A DNA stretch of 64,000 nt from Meconema thalassinum (Eukaryota > Arthropoda > Insecta > Orthoptera > Tettigoniidae). The notes under the pieces were generated by a model that searched no databases, was not told the DNA's origin, and saw nothing but the letters and a program-made list of their open reading frames with translations. Location of the stretch: contig OX336393.1 in assembly GCA_946902985.2 (NCBI GenBank), positions 52,387,265 through 52,451,264 of the forward strand, written 5' to 3'. This document shows positions 10,190 through 20,119 of this stretch, in pieces. The stretch's first letter is position 1; each line of letters starts with the position of its first letter. Position numbers and translations under genes: made by a program.

Positions 10190-12007
10190 AATTTTCGCTA
10201 TGGTCTCAACTTTGCTCTCGCACCCTCTAAAATTCCTACAGAGGAGTTGATCACATCCGTTGAGGCTGCCATCTACAATTTACCTCCAGATGAAGCTGAA
10301 GAAGTTAGACAAGAAAGTGTGAGGATATTAAGATCCTCTAAAGTACCCGCACCCAATTTAACTCGGGGTGAAAGAAAGGCATTGAAGGAACTAAGAAATA
10401 ATGACACAATTTCTATTCTTCATGCTGACAAGGGAAATGCGACAGTGGTGATGGATACCGTTGAATATAAAAGTAAAATCTCGATTCGGTTATCTGATCC
10501 TGTCTACAGACTGTGCACTCGTGATCCAACCACTCGTGTATCCAATGCCACTGCTAAGCTTGTTAAACTGTCATCTATTCCAAAAGAAGAGGGAAGATGT
10601 CTTATTCCGAGAGATGTTGTTCCTCCGAGATTGTATGGTCTTCCAAAAATCCATAAGCAAGACGTCCCTCTTCGACCAATTGTTAGCACAATAGGTTCTC
10701 CAACTTATGCTCTTGCGCAATATCTCAGCAAGTTGCTTCAGCCGCACTTGGGGCGCACACAGTCCTACATTAGGGATTCAACCCATTTCGTCGAAAAATT
10801 GTCAACCATCGCCGTTCAACCAAATGCTATTTTGGTGAGTTTTGATGTAGAGTCCTTGTTTACCAGAGTGCCGGTGGACTCGGTCATGTCACTCATCAAG
10901 GATTTGTTTCCTGAGGACATTGCCCGATTATTCCACCACTGCTTGTGTTCCAGTTATTTCTTGTGGGATGGTAAATATTACGAGCAGACTGATGGTGTGG
11001 CCATGGGAAGTCCACTCTCGCCTGTCGTGGCAAATTTTCATGGAACATTTTGAGGAGGAGGCTATATCTTCGGCGTCTTTCAAACCTGTGATTTGGTGGA
11101 GGTATGTGGATGATACGTTCTGGTGTGAGAGGAGGGTTCTGAGAAACTTAACCACTTTCTGAACCACCTAAATCAGCTGCATCCTTCAATCCACTTCACA
11201 ATGGAGCTAGAGTCGGGTGGATGCTTACCTTTTTTGGATGTTCTTGTGAGGAGGAAGGCGGATGGCTCCATGGGGCACAGCGTCAACCGTAAGCCAACTC
11301 ACACTAACCGTTATTTACATGCGGACTCCCACCACCACCCAGCACAAAAACAAGGAATTATAACAACTCTAGCCAAAAGAGCGAAACGTATTTGTGAGGC
11401 ATCAACTCTTCAGGAAGAGTTACATGCCTTACAAACCATGTTTAAGGGTAATGGCTATAATGAATCCACTATATATAGGTCCCTACATCCCAGAAGGAGG
11501 GATAGACAACCTTCTCAGAGCTCCGACGTGAGAGGAACTGCTTACCTCCCTTATATTCACAACACCACTGACCGCGTTGCTAAGATTCTCCGCAAGCACA
11601 AGATAAAAACAGTTTTCGGCACTATGGCGAAAATTGGTCAACGTTTAGCATTAAACAAAGATAAATTGTCCCCAACACTACAACCTGGGGTGTATGAAGT
11701 CCCATGTACTTGCGGAAAAGTCTACATTGGACAAACAAAACGGTCCATTGCCACTCGCATCAAAGAGCATCAAAGGAACATCCGTCTAAACCAACCTGAC
11801 AAATCAGCTATAGCTGAACATGCCCTGTCTTCAGGGCACGATGTATGTTTCAAGGATGCTCATGCGCTTGCCCTTGTTAAGCACAACTGGTCTAGAATTA
11901 TAAGGGAGGCAGTTGAAATTCGTAAAAATCCCAATAATTTTAACAGAGACACTGGATATCAGCTAAGTGCCACTTGGCTACCAGTTATTAAGGATCTAGG
12001 GAGATAG
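10175..12007 (+). pseudogene. Penelope-like element, RT plus GIY-YIG endonuclease
   Basis: The open frame starts after a stop at 10172 and has no obvious ATG. Early sequence LNFALAPSKIPTEEL and DKGNATVVMD is typical of Penelope-like RTs. RT motif A is SFDVESLF, motif B is GVAMGSPLSP, and motif C is RYVDDTFW at about 11100. The C-terminal half carries a GIY-YIG nuclease (PGVYEVPCTCGKVYIGQT, from about 11684) followed by RIKEHQ. The protein would prime reverse transcription at a nicked chromosomal end. A frame change at about 11036 and a second at about 11130 cancel each other, so only the segment holding the YVDD motif is out of frame. The stop is at 12005-12007. Confidence 0.9.
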
Positions 12008-12530
12008 TTCCTCTCAGTCTCTCTGTTCTTCACATATTTAAAATTGTACATTTTTCCCTCTAGGGCTCAGAGCCTGGATTTGATCTCCTTTGTTCGTCAC
12101 TGGAGGTGTTTCCATCTGGGTTTTTTTCGCCGTTGACTGTATGACGTTAGGTATCGTTCAGATACACTTCCCTTTTGTTTATGTTTCCTTATTCCAACTA
12201 ACCTTCCCCCCTCCCCCCCCCCCCCCTCCTCATTCTTCGAGGAGTTTCTATATTTTCCCACCGCCCCCTTTACCTTCTCGTTACTTACTAATCTGTCCGC
12301 CGTTCCACCATGGTCCATACAGTAATTTCTGGCAGCTGCTCTCTGGTGACGAACAGAGGAATTTATCTAAATTTTTTGTAATCTCATTGATATACTTTCT
12401 TTGGCCACATTGTTTATTTCCATTGAAAAAGGAGGCAAGGTTTCTCCGAAACGTATGGTTCAAATTAAAAATACACACGGCATTAGCCCAAAAGCATGAA
12501 TTATTTATATAATTTACCTTTCTTACCAAA
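12008..12530 (+). other. Probable Penelope 3' untranslated region
   Basis: This follows the GIY-YIG stop codon directly and has no gene. It contains a C-rich run at about 12206-12228 and a hairpin-like TCTTCGAGGAG. I could not see the 3' end or a target-site duplication. Confidence 0.4.
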
Positions 12531-13092
12531 TTATGAATTGTGGAACTCGCACACCAGGGATTTTATGGAAATATATTCTTCGTGTGATTTCTTTACAGAA
12601 CAATTGTGCAGGGTAAATACGTCGTTTCAAAGTGCTCTAAGTCCAAACTAAAGATCACAACAATGCTATTGTTCCTGGTTAACACAGTCAACAAAAACTA
12701 GCTGCTCCTTCAGACTAATTTACCCCAGGAGTCCTTGACTAGCGCCTATACGATGGCTGACGGCAGGAAATACGTGACATGTGGCTCGGTCGGTGAGCCC
12801 TCAAGTCATGGTCAGCACGCTGAGTGATATCCGTCAAGTATGCCACCCTTTATAGGGCATATTAGTACAGAAGTAAATATATTTTATTTTTATTTATTTA
12901 CATTTAATTATGTTAGCTGATTATAATTATTATTAATTCTATTTTTTTGTTTTCTGTAACATTTCAATTCTCATAATTACTTTTATAATTTTATTTTGTA
13001 ATATTGAGATGGTAAAATTATTAGAAATTTCATTTTTATAATCATATTTATTTTCAAAATTTACAGGCATGTTAAGCATTATTAGGCAATTA
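12531..13092. other. Unassigned, A/T-rich
   Basis: The only recognisable sequence is 12938-13003, the short repeat also found at 3880-3945. Confidence 0.4.
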
Positions 13093-14366
13093 ACAAGTAG
13101 TTCTGTGAAGAACTATACAGCCTATTTTCATATATCCCACGTATGTTAACTGCGACTATCATCATACAAAATTTCAGTTTGATTGCTGTAGTAGATTCGT
13201 AGATATTGAGAACTGACTAAATATTTCGGATGGTCGCCATGTTGGATTTTATATATGTAGGTCCTAGAGTTATGTACTGTTACATGAAGATTATTGTGTA
13301 CGTGAAGCATTCAAACTTCCATCGCATGATTAGGACACAAGAAGTAACAAGGAGATTTTATAATTTCGCACAGCTGCCATCTTGTGGTTATGGAAACAAT
13401 TGAAATAAATTGGATGCCAGTGGATTAACATTCGTATAAGGATTTACTGTACCAAGTTTCACTTCACTCGGATGGTTAAATTGCGAGAAACGTCCATGTG
13501 AATATTTATATTTCGCGTCGGCGCCATGTTGGATTTGTGATCACCAGGTTATTTAAAGTCCTATAGGTGAACTTAAATTCATAGCCCCTATGAACATAAA
13601 AAAATCAGTTGTTTGATTGCTGTAGTAGATTCGTAGATATTGTGAGCCGTCTAAATATTTCGGATGATCGCCATGTTGAATTGTTAAATGTATAGGCCAT
13701 AGAGTCATGTACCATTAAATGAAAATTATTGCGTAGGTTCATTATTCTAACATTCACTTCGATCGCATGATTACGACACAAGAAATAAAAACTTAATTTT
13801 AATATTCGCACAGTCGCCATCTTGAGGTTATGTAACCAATTGAACTAAATTATATACCAGTGCATTACAATGTGTATAGACATTACCTGTACCAGATTTC
13901 ATTGCGTTTGGAACATTAAATCGCGAGGAAGGTCCATTTAAAATTTTCAAATTCCCTTGGCCACCATATCCGTTTTGTAGTTAACTGGTTTTTGAAAGTC
14001 TTATACATGACCTTCCAATAGTTCCCTTTATCTCCGTACAAAATTTCAGGATGATACCGCTAATAGTTTCAGAGGTATAGAATGCCGGTGAAATATTTCG
14101 CACATCCGCCATCTTGTGGTTATGTAAACAATTGAACGAAGATACATGTCGGTGCATTACAATGTGTATAAACATATAATGTATCAAGTTTTATTGCGTT
14201 TGGTTGGTTAAATCGCGAGGAACGTCTATTTAAAAGTCGCAAATTCGCGTGGCCGCCATGTTGGTTTTGTAGTTACCAGTTTTTCAAAAGTCACATAGGT
14301 GAACTTCTAGTAGGAATAGTGCTATGAACTTACCGAGTTTCATTGAAATCTCTCCAGCCGTTTAAC

Positions 14367-14397
<31 letters not shown>
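13093..14397 (+). repeat. GCCGCCATNTTG array element, copy 1
   Basis: It begins ACAAGTAGTTCTGTGAAGAA (a small hairpin). It contains eight GCCATNTTG-like motifs at 13236, 13376, 13523, 13670, 13816, 13963 (ACCATATC, degenerate), 14108 and 14255. Spacings are 140, 147, 147, 146, 147, 145 and 147 bp. It ends ACCGAGTTTCATTGAAATC, CCAGCCGTTTA and (CA)n. It lacks the ninth unit of the copy at 30235. No coding capacity is seen; the encoding parent element is unknown. Confidence 0.8.
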
Positions 14398-14398
<1 letters not shown>

Positions 14399-14400
14399 GA

Positions 14401-15705
14401 GTAAAGATGTATAACGGAATATCTCAAGCCCATATTTTAAAAGTATTTCAGTGCTACCAACTGCTGAATAATCGCACTAGAAATTTGAGCTCCATGTTGG
14501 ATATCTTGGAAGGTATGCATGGGAGCTATTTCAAAATTGGCACATGTGGATAATTCTATTTCAGTGTAATTTCCAGGAGGACATACATGACAGTGTTGCC
14601 AAAATAATTTTAAGACTTCAGATAGGTCCAGTTTTTTAAATGCATACAACCTCGACACTAACAATTGGAATTCAACGACATTTTGTATGTAATATGTGCG
14701 CATAAACAGATATGACTGAGCGTATTCTTAAAGCCACCAGGGCTGCCAACTGTTGATAATTGCTCACTGTCCTTTTTTTAACCAAATACCAATATATCAG
14801 AAAGTTTGCAAGCCGACAGCTTTAAAACTATGCACGCGTTTAGTACCTGACATTTTAGATTAATATGGAGTAAATTATATACGTCAGTTCTACCAACATG
14901 ATTCTAAGCCTGCTGATAGGACCAATTTTTAAATACATGTAACTTCTATACTATCAGTTGGATTTCGTCCAAATTTCGTACGTGCTATGTGTACCATAAG
15001 AGATATGACTATGCTTATTCTTAAGAGTAACGAGGGCTGGCAACTTAATAAATGCTGTCTCTATTGTTGTTACCCTATTGTTGTCGGCCGTCCTTGAAAT
15101 GGTTTTCCGTGGTTTCCCATTTTCAACACCAGGCAAATGCTGGGACGGTACCTTCTGATAGGCCACGGCCACTTCCTTCCACATCCTTGCCCAGTTTCAT
15201 TCATCTTCATTCATTCCATCTCTCATCCCGACGCGCAGGTCGCCCACGGGCGTCGAATAGAAAGACCTGCACTCGGCCTCTGAGGAGGCCTCACGAAAGA
15301 AAAAAAAACCTAATATCAATACCTCAGAAAGTATGCAAGCCAATAGCTCTAAACTTTGCACACGTATAGTACCTGGCATTCTTGATTAATTTGGAGTAAC
15401 GTCAGTGCTGCCAACATGATTATGAGCCTGCTGATAGGTCCAATTTTAAAATACCAGTAACTTCTATACTAACTAATGGATTTCATTCAAAATTGGCACA
15501 TCAAAAGATCGTATTATTTCAGATTATTTCTGACCAATACATGCATGACATTGTTGCCAACATGATTTTACGCGCGCTGTTATATCCAATGTTCAACTGC
15601 ATGTAACTTCCATGCTATCCATTGGACTTCAACCAAATTTTGTATTCTGTACCTTAAGAGATGGAACTAAGAATATATTCAGTCACCAGGGCTGCCAACT
15701 GTAAT
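14401..15705 (+). repeat. Degenerate ~290-bp tandem repeat
   Basis: Related units are marked by GCTGCCAACTG-like phrases near 14455, 14740, 15033 and 15685. Other shared phrases are GATAGGTCCAATTTT and TAACTTCTATACTA. The larger gap between the last two is partly due to the SINE at 15081-15309. No reading frame is conserved between units. Confidence 0.6.
15081..15309 (+). mobile_element. SINE family 3, truncated
   Basis: It matches the body of the SINE at 7512 (TCGGCCGTCCTTGAAATGG, AAATGCTGGGACGGTACCTT, CCTTGCCCAGTTTCATTCAT). The tRNA-like head is absent. It ends in an A-rich run at about 15299-15308. It interrupts the 290-bp repeat. Confidence 0.7.
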
Positions 15706-16542
15706 GCTCTATTAGCCTACATTATGCCAGGTATACAGTATTTCGAACTAATTTGAAATGTCTGTATTACCAACTTAATTTCGTCATTATTCTAGATAGA
15801 TCCATATAGATTAATAATTGGCATGAATCTCACATTTTAAGAAAATTAGGCTCTTTAGTTCGTCACGGAACTTCTTGTTACTTTTTAAATTGTTGTTATT
15901 AAAACATTAATCTAGCATCCTAGGTGAAGGAGAGAAACTAATAATATTTGGTTTAAAGAAACAGTAAACTTCCACAAAAATTTGTTGAAATATGAGTGAA
16001 AGATTCAACCATCTGCATCATTGACAACATAACTTGTCCTTATGGTAGGCGGTTAATATACTGACCAGTAACCTCTGAAGGGTTAAGCTTCAAACGTTAG
16101 ACAATGACCAACCCTTACCTAAAACGCCAAGAAACGCCTTATTGTACCAAAATTGAAATGATAAATGTCCCTATAATACCCGTACAAATTCATTTATTTT
16201 CTGACAAAACGGGTGAATACTACAGGAGCGATGTTTCCGGCTACCAGAGAAAAGATTCCCTGCCCTGACTCGTATCTTCCCTCACAGCTCGAGAAGAAAT
16301 CCTCCTGCGAGTGTTAATTACAGGCGCTCAGCCCCGTTAAACCAAGGAGCTCCTAAATATTGGATGGTTTCCTTAACGACAGTCATCATTCCTCATTCAT
16401 CCACCTGTTGCTCATGTGCTGCCTCGACATGGCTCTTGTATTGATCTCCTAATTCCTCCCGATTTCCTAATTGATCAATTTAATGTGATACTGCATGATA
16501 GACTAGTGCTTCTGTATGGTAAACAACCAGTATCTGAGATAA
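15706..16542. other. Unassigned spacer
   Basis: No gene is visible. TCGTCACGGAACTTCTTGTT at about 15858 resembles, on the minus strand, the start hairpin of the 146-bp array element, so a relic end may be present. Confidence 0.35.
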
Positions 16543-16850
16543 GTAGAGTTGGTAGCATGCTGAGTTTCTAATCCCAAGATCACGGATTCAAACCCGGCTG
16601 TAGTCGACGGATTTTCTAAGAGCGTTAAAATCCCTCAGTATGCCTTCCTTCGGAGGGGAAGTTAAGCCGGTGGTTCTCATGTCATAGATTTACTAATTAC
16701 ACTTGTGTGAAGCTAAATTATAGGTTAGATTTGATTACCGCTCTTAAGTTCCAACGTTCGTCACCAGGAGCCGACTGCGGTGGCATCTAGTAGCCAAGTT
16801 TATAACTAGACGGTGGCGTTTAGTAGCAAAAGTTGGAACTACTTGAAAAT
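16543..16850 (+). mobile_element. tRNA-derived SINE, family 1, partial
   Basis: It has GTTGGTAGCATGCTGAG and a B-box-like GGATTCAAACCCGG, followed by the family body with internal deletions. It stops at AGTTGGAACTACTTGAAA, before the usual CCATACGATA end. Confidence 0.7.
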
Positions 16851-17254
16851 TAAATTTCTGCAGTCCTTACTTGAATTAAAAACAGATAACACACACTAAT
16901 ACAGCCATCACAATTAACATCGGTTATCAGACAGATTCTACACACACACATACACAAAGTACACGGGGCTACATGACCGCGTTGTCGCAGCCTCTTAACT
17001 TAGGAACCTACCATCAGAGACAAGCGCCTCTTGACTCGTTTTTTTTTTTTCGAATGAAATAAAAATGATTCAAACCAGACTAGTGAAACTTGAAAAATAA
17101 ACGTTTACTCCAAGACTTTGCCTTGGATGTAAGGAGATAATCAAGTATGACGTTTGGCTAAACAAGTAATATGTAGGCTACACTTATCTATCGTTTTCTC
17201 TATGTAAGCACACCTCACTATCTCTCTTGTAATTTTAGCTCTTTTTCTTCCCCC
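16851..17254. other. Unassigned, with a repeated fragment
   Basis: About 16925-17000 (TTATCAGACAGATTCTACAC, then GGGGCTACATGACC) resembles sequence at 35590-35650 and 48690-48725, so a dispersed repeat fragment is present. No gene is seen. Confidence 0.4.
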
Positions 17255-17905
17255 CGCCCCAGGGGCTCACAACTTCTGGGACATGGGTTAGCGACCACGG
17301 GACCGCAGCTGAGTCTGGCATTCTTCCACTTACTTGTGCCGGACTCCTCTCCGTCTTGTTACCTTTCGACCTCTCTTGGTCAACTCTTGTTCTCTTCCAA
17401 CCCCGACGGTATTAGGGTATCCGAGGCCTAGGGAGACTCTTCCTTTCCCGCCTCAATTGGCCCTTCTCTCATCTTTCCTGATTCCTCATTCTTCTAGGGA
17501 TCAACCTCTTTTTCTTTTCATTATATTTACTGCTTTTGTAAATTGGCTCCCCGTGTATCTAAATTACCTTTTGTGGACTTTTTGTATCTACACTACATTT
17601 TGTCAGTATTTAATCTCAATTGCATTTTGCGAGTATTTTCAAGTTCAATTGCATTTGTGAGTATTTTGAATCTATATTGCACTCAATCTTTTTTTACTCA
17701 CCTGAATTTTGTGCGTATTTTCCATCTAAATAACATGCTGTCAGTGTTTCCCGCTCTAAATTACATTTTGTGTGTATTTTCAATCCTTTGTAAGTATTTT
17801 CAATCTTCATTAGTTTTCCGTCTCATGGTTATTTTCGCTATCACCCAGACCATTAGGGACTGATAACCCTGATGTTAGGCCACTTAAAACGATAAATATC
17901 ATCAT
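17255..17905 (+). repeat. Penelope-associated module, copy 2
   Basis: Shares GCGACCACGGGACC, CCGACGGTATTAGGGTATCC and the CATTTTGTNAGTATTTT repeat with 9391-10189. It ends ATTTTCGCTATCACCCAGAC and GATGTTAGGCCAC..TTAAAAC. No Penelope coding sequence lies between the minisatellite and that 3' end. Confidence 0.75.
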
Positions 17906-17947
17906 CTTTTTCTTCCTTTCATGATGGTCACACGAGATCTGGATCTA

Positions 17948-19412
17948 CACACATCAAAAAAAGTTTTGCATCACCTCGGTTCCAAGAGTTCCGGAACCGT
18001 TAAATACAAAGGGAATAGAGATCAACACAAACAACATTTCAGCTCGTTTTATTGCTCATGAGACCCACACATTGCATGTTGTACCATCATACAGCTAGAC
18101 TTTCAGCATTTGTGGTCCAGATTGCAGTACACACCACTACCTCTAATACCCAGTAGCACGTCCTCTTGCATTGATGCATGCCTGTATTCGCCGTGGCATA
18201 CTATCCACAAGTTCATCAAGACACTGTTGGTCCAAATTGTCCCACTCCTCAACGACAATTCGGCGTAAATCTCTCAGAGTGGTTGGTGGGTCAAGACGTC
18301 CATAAACAGCCCTTTTCAACATATCCCAGGCATGTTCGATAGGGTTCATGTCTGGCGAACATGCTGGCCACTGTAGTCGAGCGATGTCGTTATCTTGAAG
18401 GAACGCATTCACAAGATGTGCACGATGAGGTCGAGAATTGTCGTCCATGAAGACAAATGCCTCTCCAATATTCTGCCGATATGGTTGCACTATGGGTCGG
18501 AGGATGTCATTCAGGTATCGTAAAGCCGTTTCGGAGCCTTCCATGACCACCAGTGGCGTACGTCGGCCCCACATAATGCCACCCCAAAACATCAGGGAAC
18601 CACCACCTTGCTGCACTCGCTGGACAGTGTGTCTAAGACGTTCAGCCTGACCAGGGTGCCTCCAAACACGTCTCCGACGATTGTCTGGTTGAAGGCATAT
18701 GCGACACTCATCGGTGAAGAGAACGTGATGCCAATTCCGTGGGGTCCATTCAGCATGTTGTTGGGCCCATCTGTACCGCGCTGCATGGTGTCGGGGTTGC
18801 AAAGCTGGACCTCGCCATGGACGTCGGGAGTGAAGTTGAGCATCATGCAGCCTATTGCGCACAGTTTGAGTTGAAACACGACGTCCTGTGGCTGAACGAA
18901 ACGCATTATTCAACATGGTGGCATTGCTGTCAGGGTTCCTCCGAGCGGCAATCCGTAAGTAGCGGTCATCCACTACAGTAGTAGCCCTTGGGCGGCCTGA
19001 GCGAGGCCTGTCATCGACAGTTCCTGTATCTCTGTACCTCCTCCATGTCCGAACAACATCGCTTTGGTTCACTCTGAGACGCCTGGAAACTTCCCTTGTT
19101 GAGAGCCCTTCTTGACACAAAGTAACAATGCGGACGCGATCGAACTGCGGTATTGACCTTCTAGGCATGGTAGAACTACAGACAACATGAGCAGCGTACC
19201 TTCGTCCTGGTGGAATGACTGGAACTGATCGGCTGTCGTACCCCCTCCGTCTAATAGGCCCTGCTCATGCATGGTTGTTTACATCTTTGAGCAGTTTTAG
19301 TGACATCTATGAACAGTCAAAGGGACTGTATCTTGGATACAATATACACAGTCAACGTCTATATGCCGGAGATCTGGGAACCGAGGTGATGCAAAACTTT
19401 TTTTGAAGTGTG
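17948..19412 (-). mobile_element. Tc1-like transposon, apparently complete
   Basis: The 1465-bp element is flanked by TA (17946-17947, 19413-19414). The 36-bp terminal inverted repeats differ at one position, beginning CACACATC on the left and CACACTTC on the reverse-complemented right, then continuing AAAAAAAGTTTTGCATCACC. One uninterrupted transposase gene lies inside on the minus strand. It inserted into a LINE tail whose frame reads through if the element and one TA are ignored. Intact ends and gene suggest recent activity. Confidence 0.95.
18143..19168 (-). CDS. Tc1-family transposase, DD34E
   Basis: The 341-residue product is the usual length for Tc1 transposases, which cut and paste the element at TA sites in the nucleus. 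The N-terminal half has two helix-turn-helix regions: one at about residues 14-45 (LSTREVSRRLRVNQSDVVRT), a GRPR hook-like motif at 58-61, and a second at about 66-112. The catalytic triad is visible as D153 (FTDE), D243 (MDDNSRPH) and E278 (SPDMNPIEH), with 34 residues between the last two. A glycine-rich GGGSLMFWGGI lies between. The start is the ATG at 19168. There are no stops or frameshifts. Regulation is not evident. Activity is inferred, not shown. Confidence 0.95.
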   Translation of the reverse strand: MPRRSIPQFDRVRIVTLCQEGLSTREVSRRLRVNQSDVVRTWRRYRDTGTVDDRPRSGRPRATTVVDDRYLRIAARRNPDSNATMLNNAFRSATGRRVSTQTVRNRLHDAQLHSRRPWRGPALQPRHHAARYRWAQQHAEWTPRNWHHVLFTDECRICLQPDNRRRRVWRHPGQAERLRHTVQRVQQGGGSLMFWGGIMWGRRTPLVVMEGSETALRYLNDILRPIVQPYRQNIGEAFVFMDDNSRPHRAHLVNAFLQDNDIARLQWPACSPDMNPIEHAWDMLKRAVYGRLDPPTTLRDLRRIVVEEWDNLDQQCLDELVDSMPRRIQACINARGRATGY

Positions 19413-19824
19413 TATGATTGCAATTCCTCTACATCATTCATCTGCCTTCAGTAACTCTTTCCTCGTGTCGGGAACTAAAATTTGGAATAATTGTCCTGGT
19501 GACGGTAGAAATTGTACATTCCTAACAACTTTCAAACGTGCATGTAAAGATTTCCTCTGGAATTCGTAGGCCAACTAGAATAATTTGTGTGAGTGAATGA
19601 CCATAGTAACACTTTAAACCTTCGTATATTATTAACGTAACGGTATGAAAAATGTTTATTGCGTTCTTGTTAGTGAATATCACATAATTGCCTCTTCAAT
19701 GAATTGTGGTATTTATGTTTGTTTGGTTAAGAATATATGTGAGTATTTACTTGTAATACGTTGTATTGTGTGTGGTTAAGTGTAAGAGAGGACCAAGAAC
19801 CCTAACGTCGCCACAATAAAGGCA
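19413..19824 (+). pseudogene. LINE C terminus and 3' end, split by the Tc1
   Basis: With 17912-17946 before the Tc1, the frame gives HDGHTRSGS then, after the element, IPLHHSSAFSNSFLVSGTKI and WNNCP. The N-S-F-x-V-x-x-x-K-x-W-N-x-x-P pattern is common at the C terminus of CR1/jockey-type RTs. The stop is at 19567-19569. The 3' untranslated part probably ends in the GAT/AAT-rich simple repeat at about 20066-20115, beyond the SINE. The rest of the LINE is absent. Confidence 0.6.
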
Positions 19825-20051
19825 GCCATCTAAACTTTCTTAGACATATCCAAATTAATTGGGGTCAACGGAGCCTATCAAGCTCATTTTGGTTTTGGCT
19901 GGGGATATAGGACTGGATGCCCCTCCTGACGGCACGTGTTTTTTTGTGGGGGGGGGGAGGGGGTGAAAATTCCAACCAGCTATTACCGGGATTCGATTCC
20001 CGGCCGTCCGGTCAAAAGATGAGCAGCTAAGCCACTACGCCATCACGCTCC
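19825..20051 (-). mobile_element. tRNA-derived SINE, family 5
   Basis: Flanked by the 14-bp direct repeat CCACAATAAAGGCA at 19811-19824 and 20052-20065. On the minus strand the head reads GGGGAGCGTGATGGCGTAGT and the B box GGGAATCGAATCCCGG. The body ends near the left repeat. It inserted into the 3' end of the LINE remnant. Confidence 0.85.
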
Positions 20052-20065
20052 CCACAATAAAGGCA

Positions 20066-20118
20066 TCGATGATGATAATAATAATAATAATAATATTAAT
20101 GATAATAATAATAATAAT
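20066..20118. repeat. GAT/AAT simple repeat
   Basis: A run of GATAATAAT-type triplets, probably the tail of the LINE remnant on its left. Confidence 0.7.
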
Positions 20119-20119
20119 C

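Noticed and set aside
18438..18981. Plus-strand and alternative minus-strand frames in the Tc1 element
   Set aside because: Shadows of the transposase gene in other frames; no independent homology.
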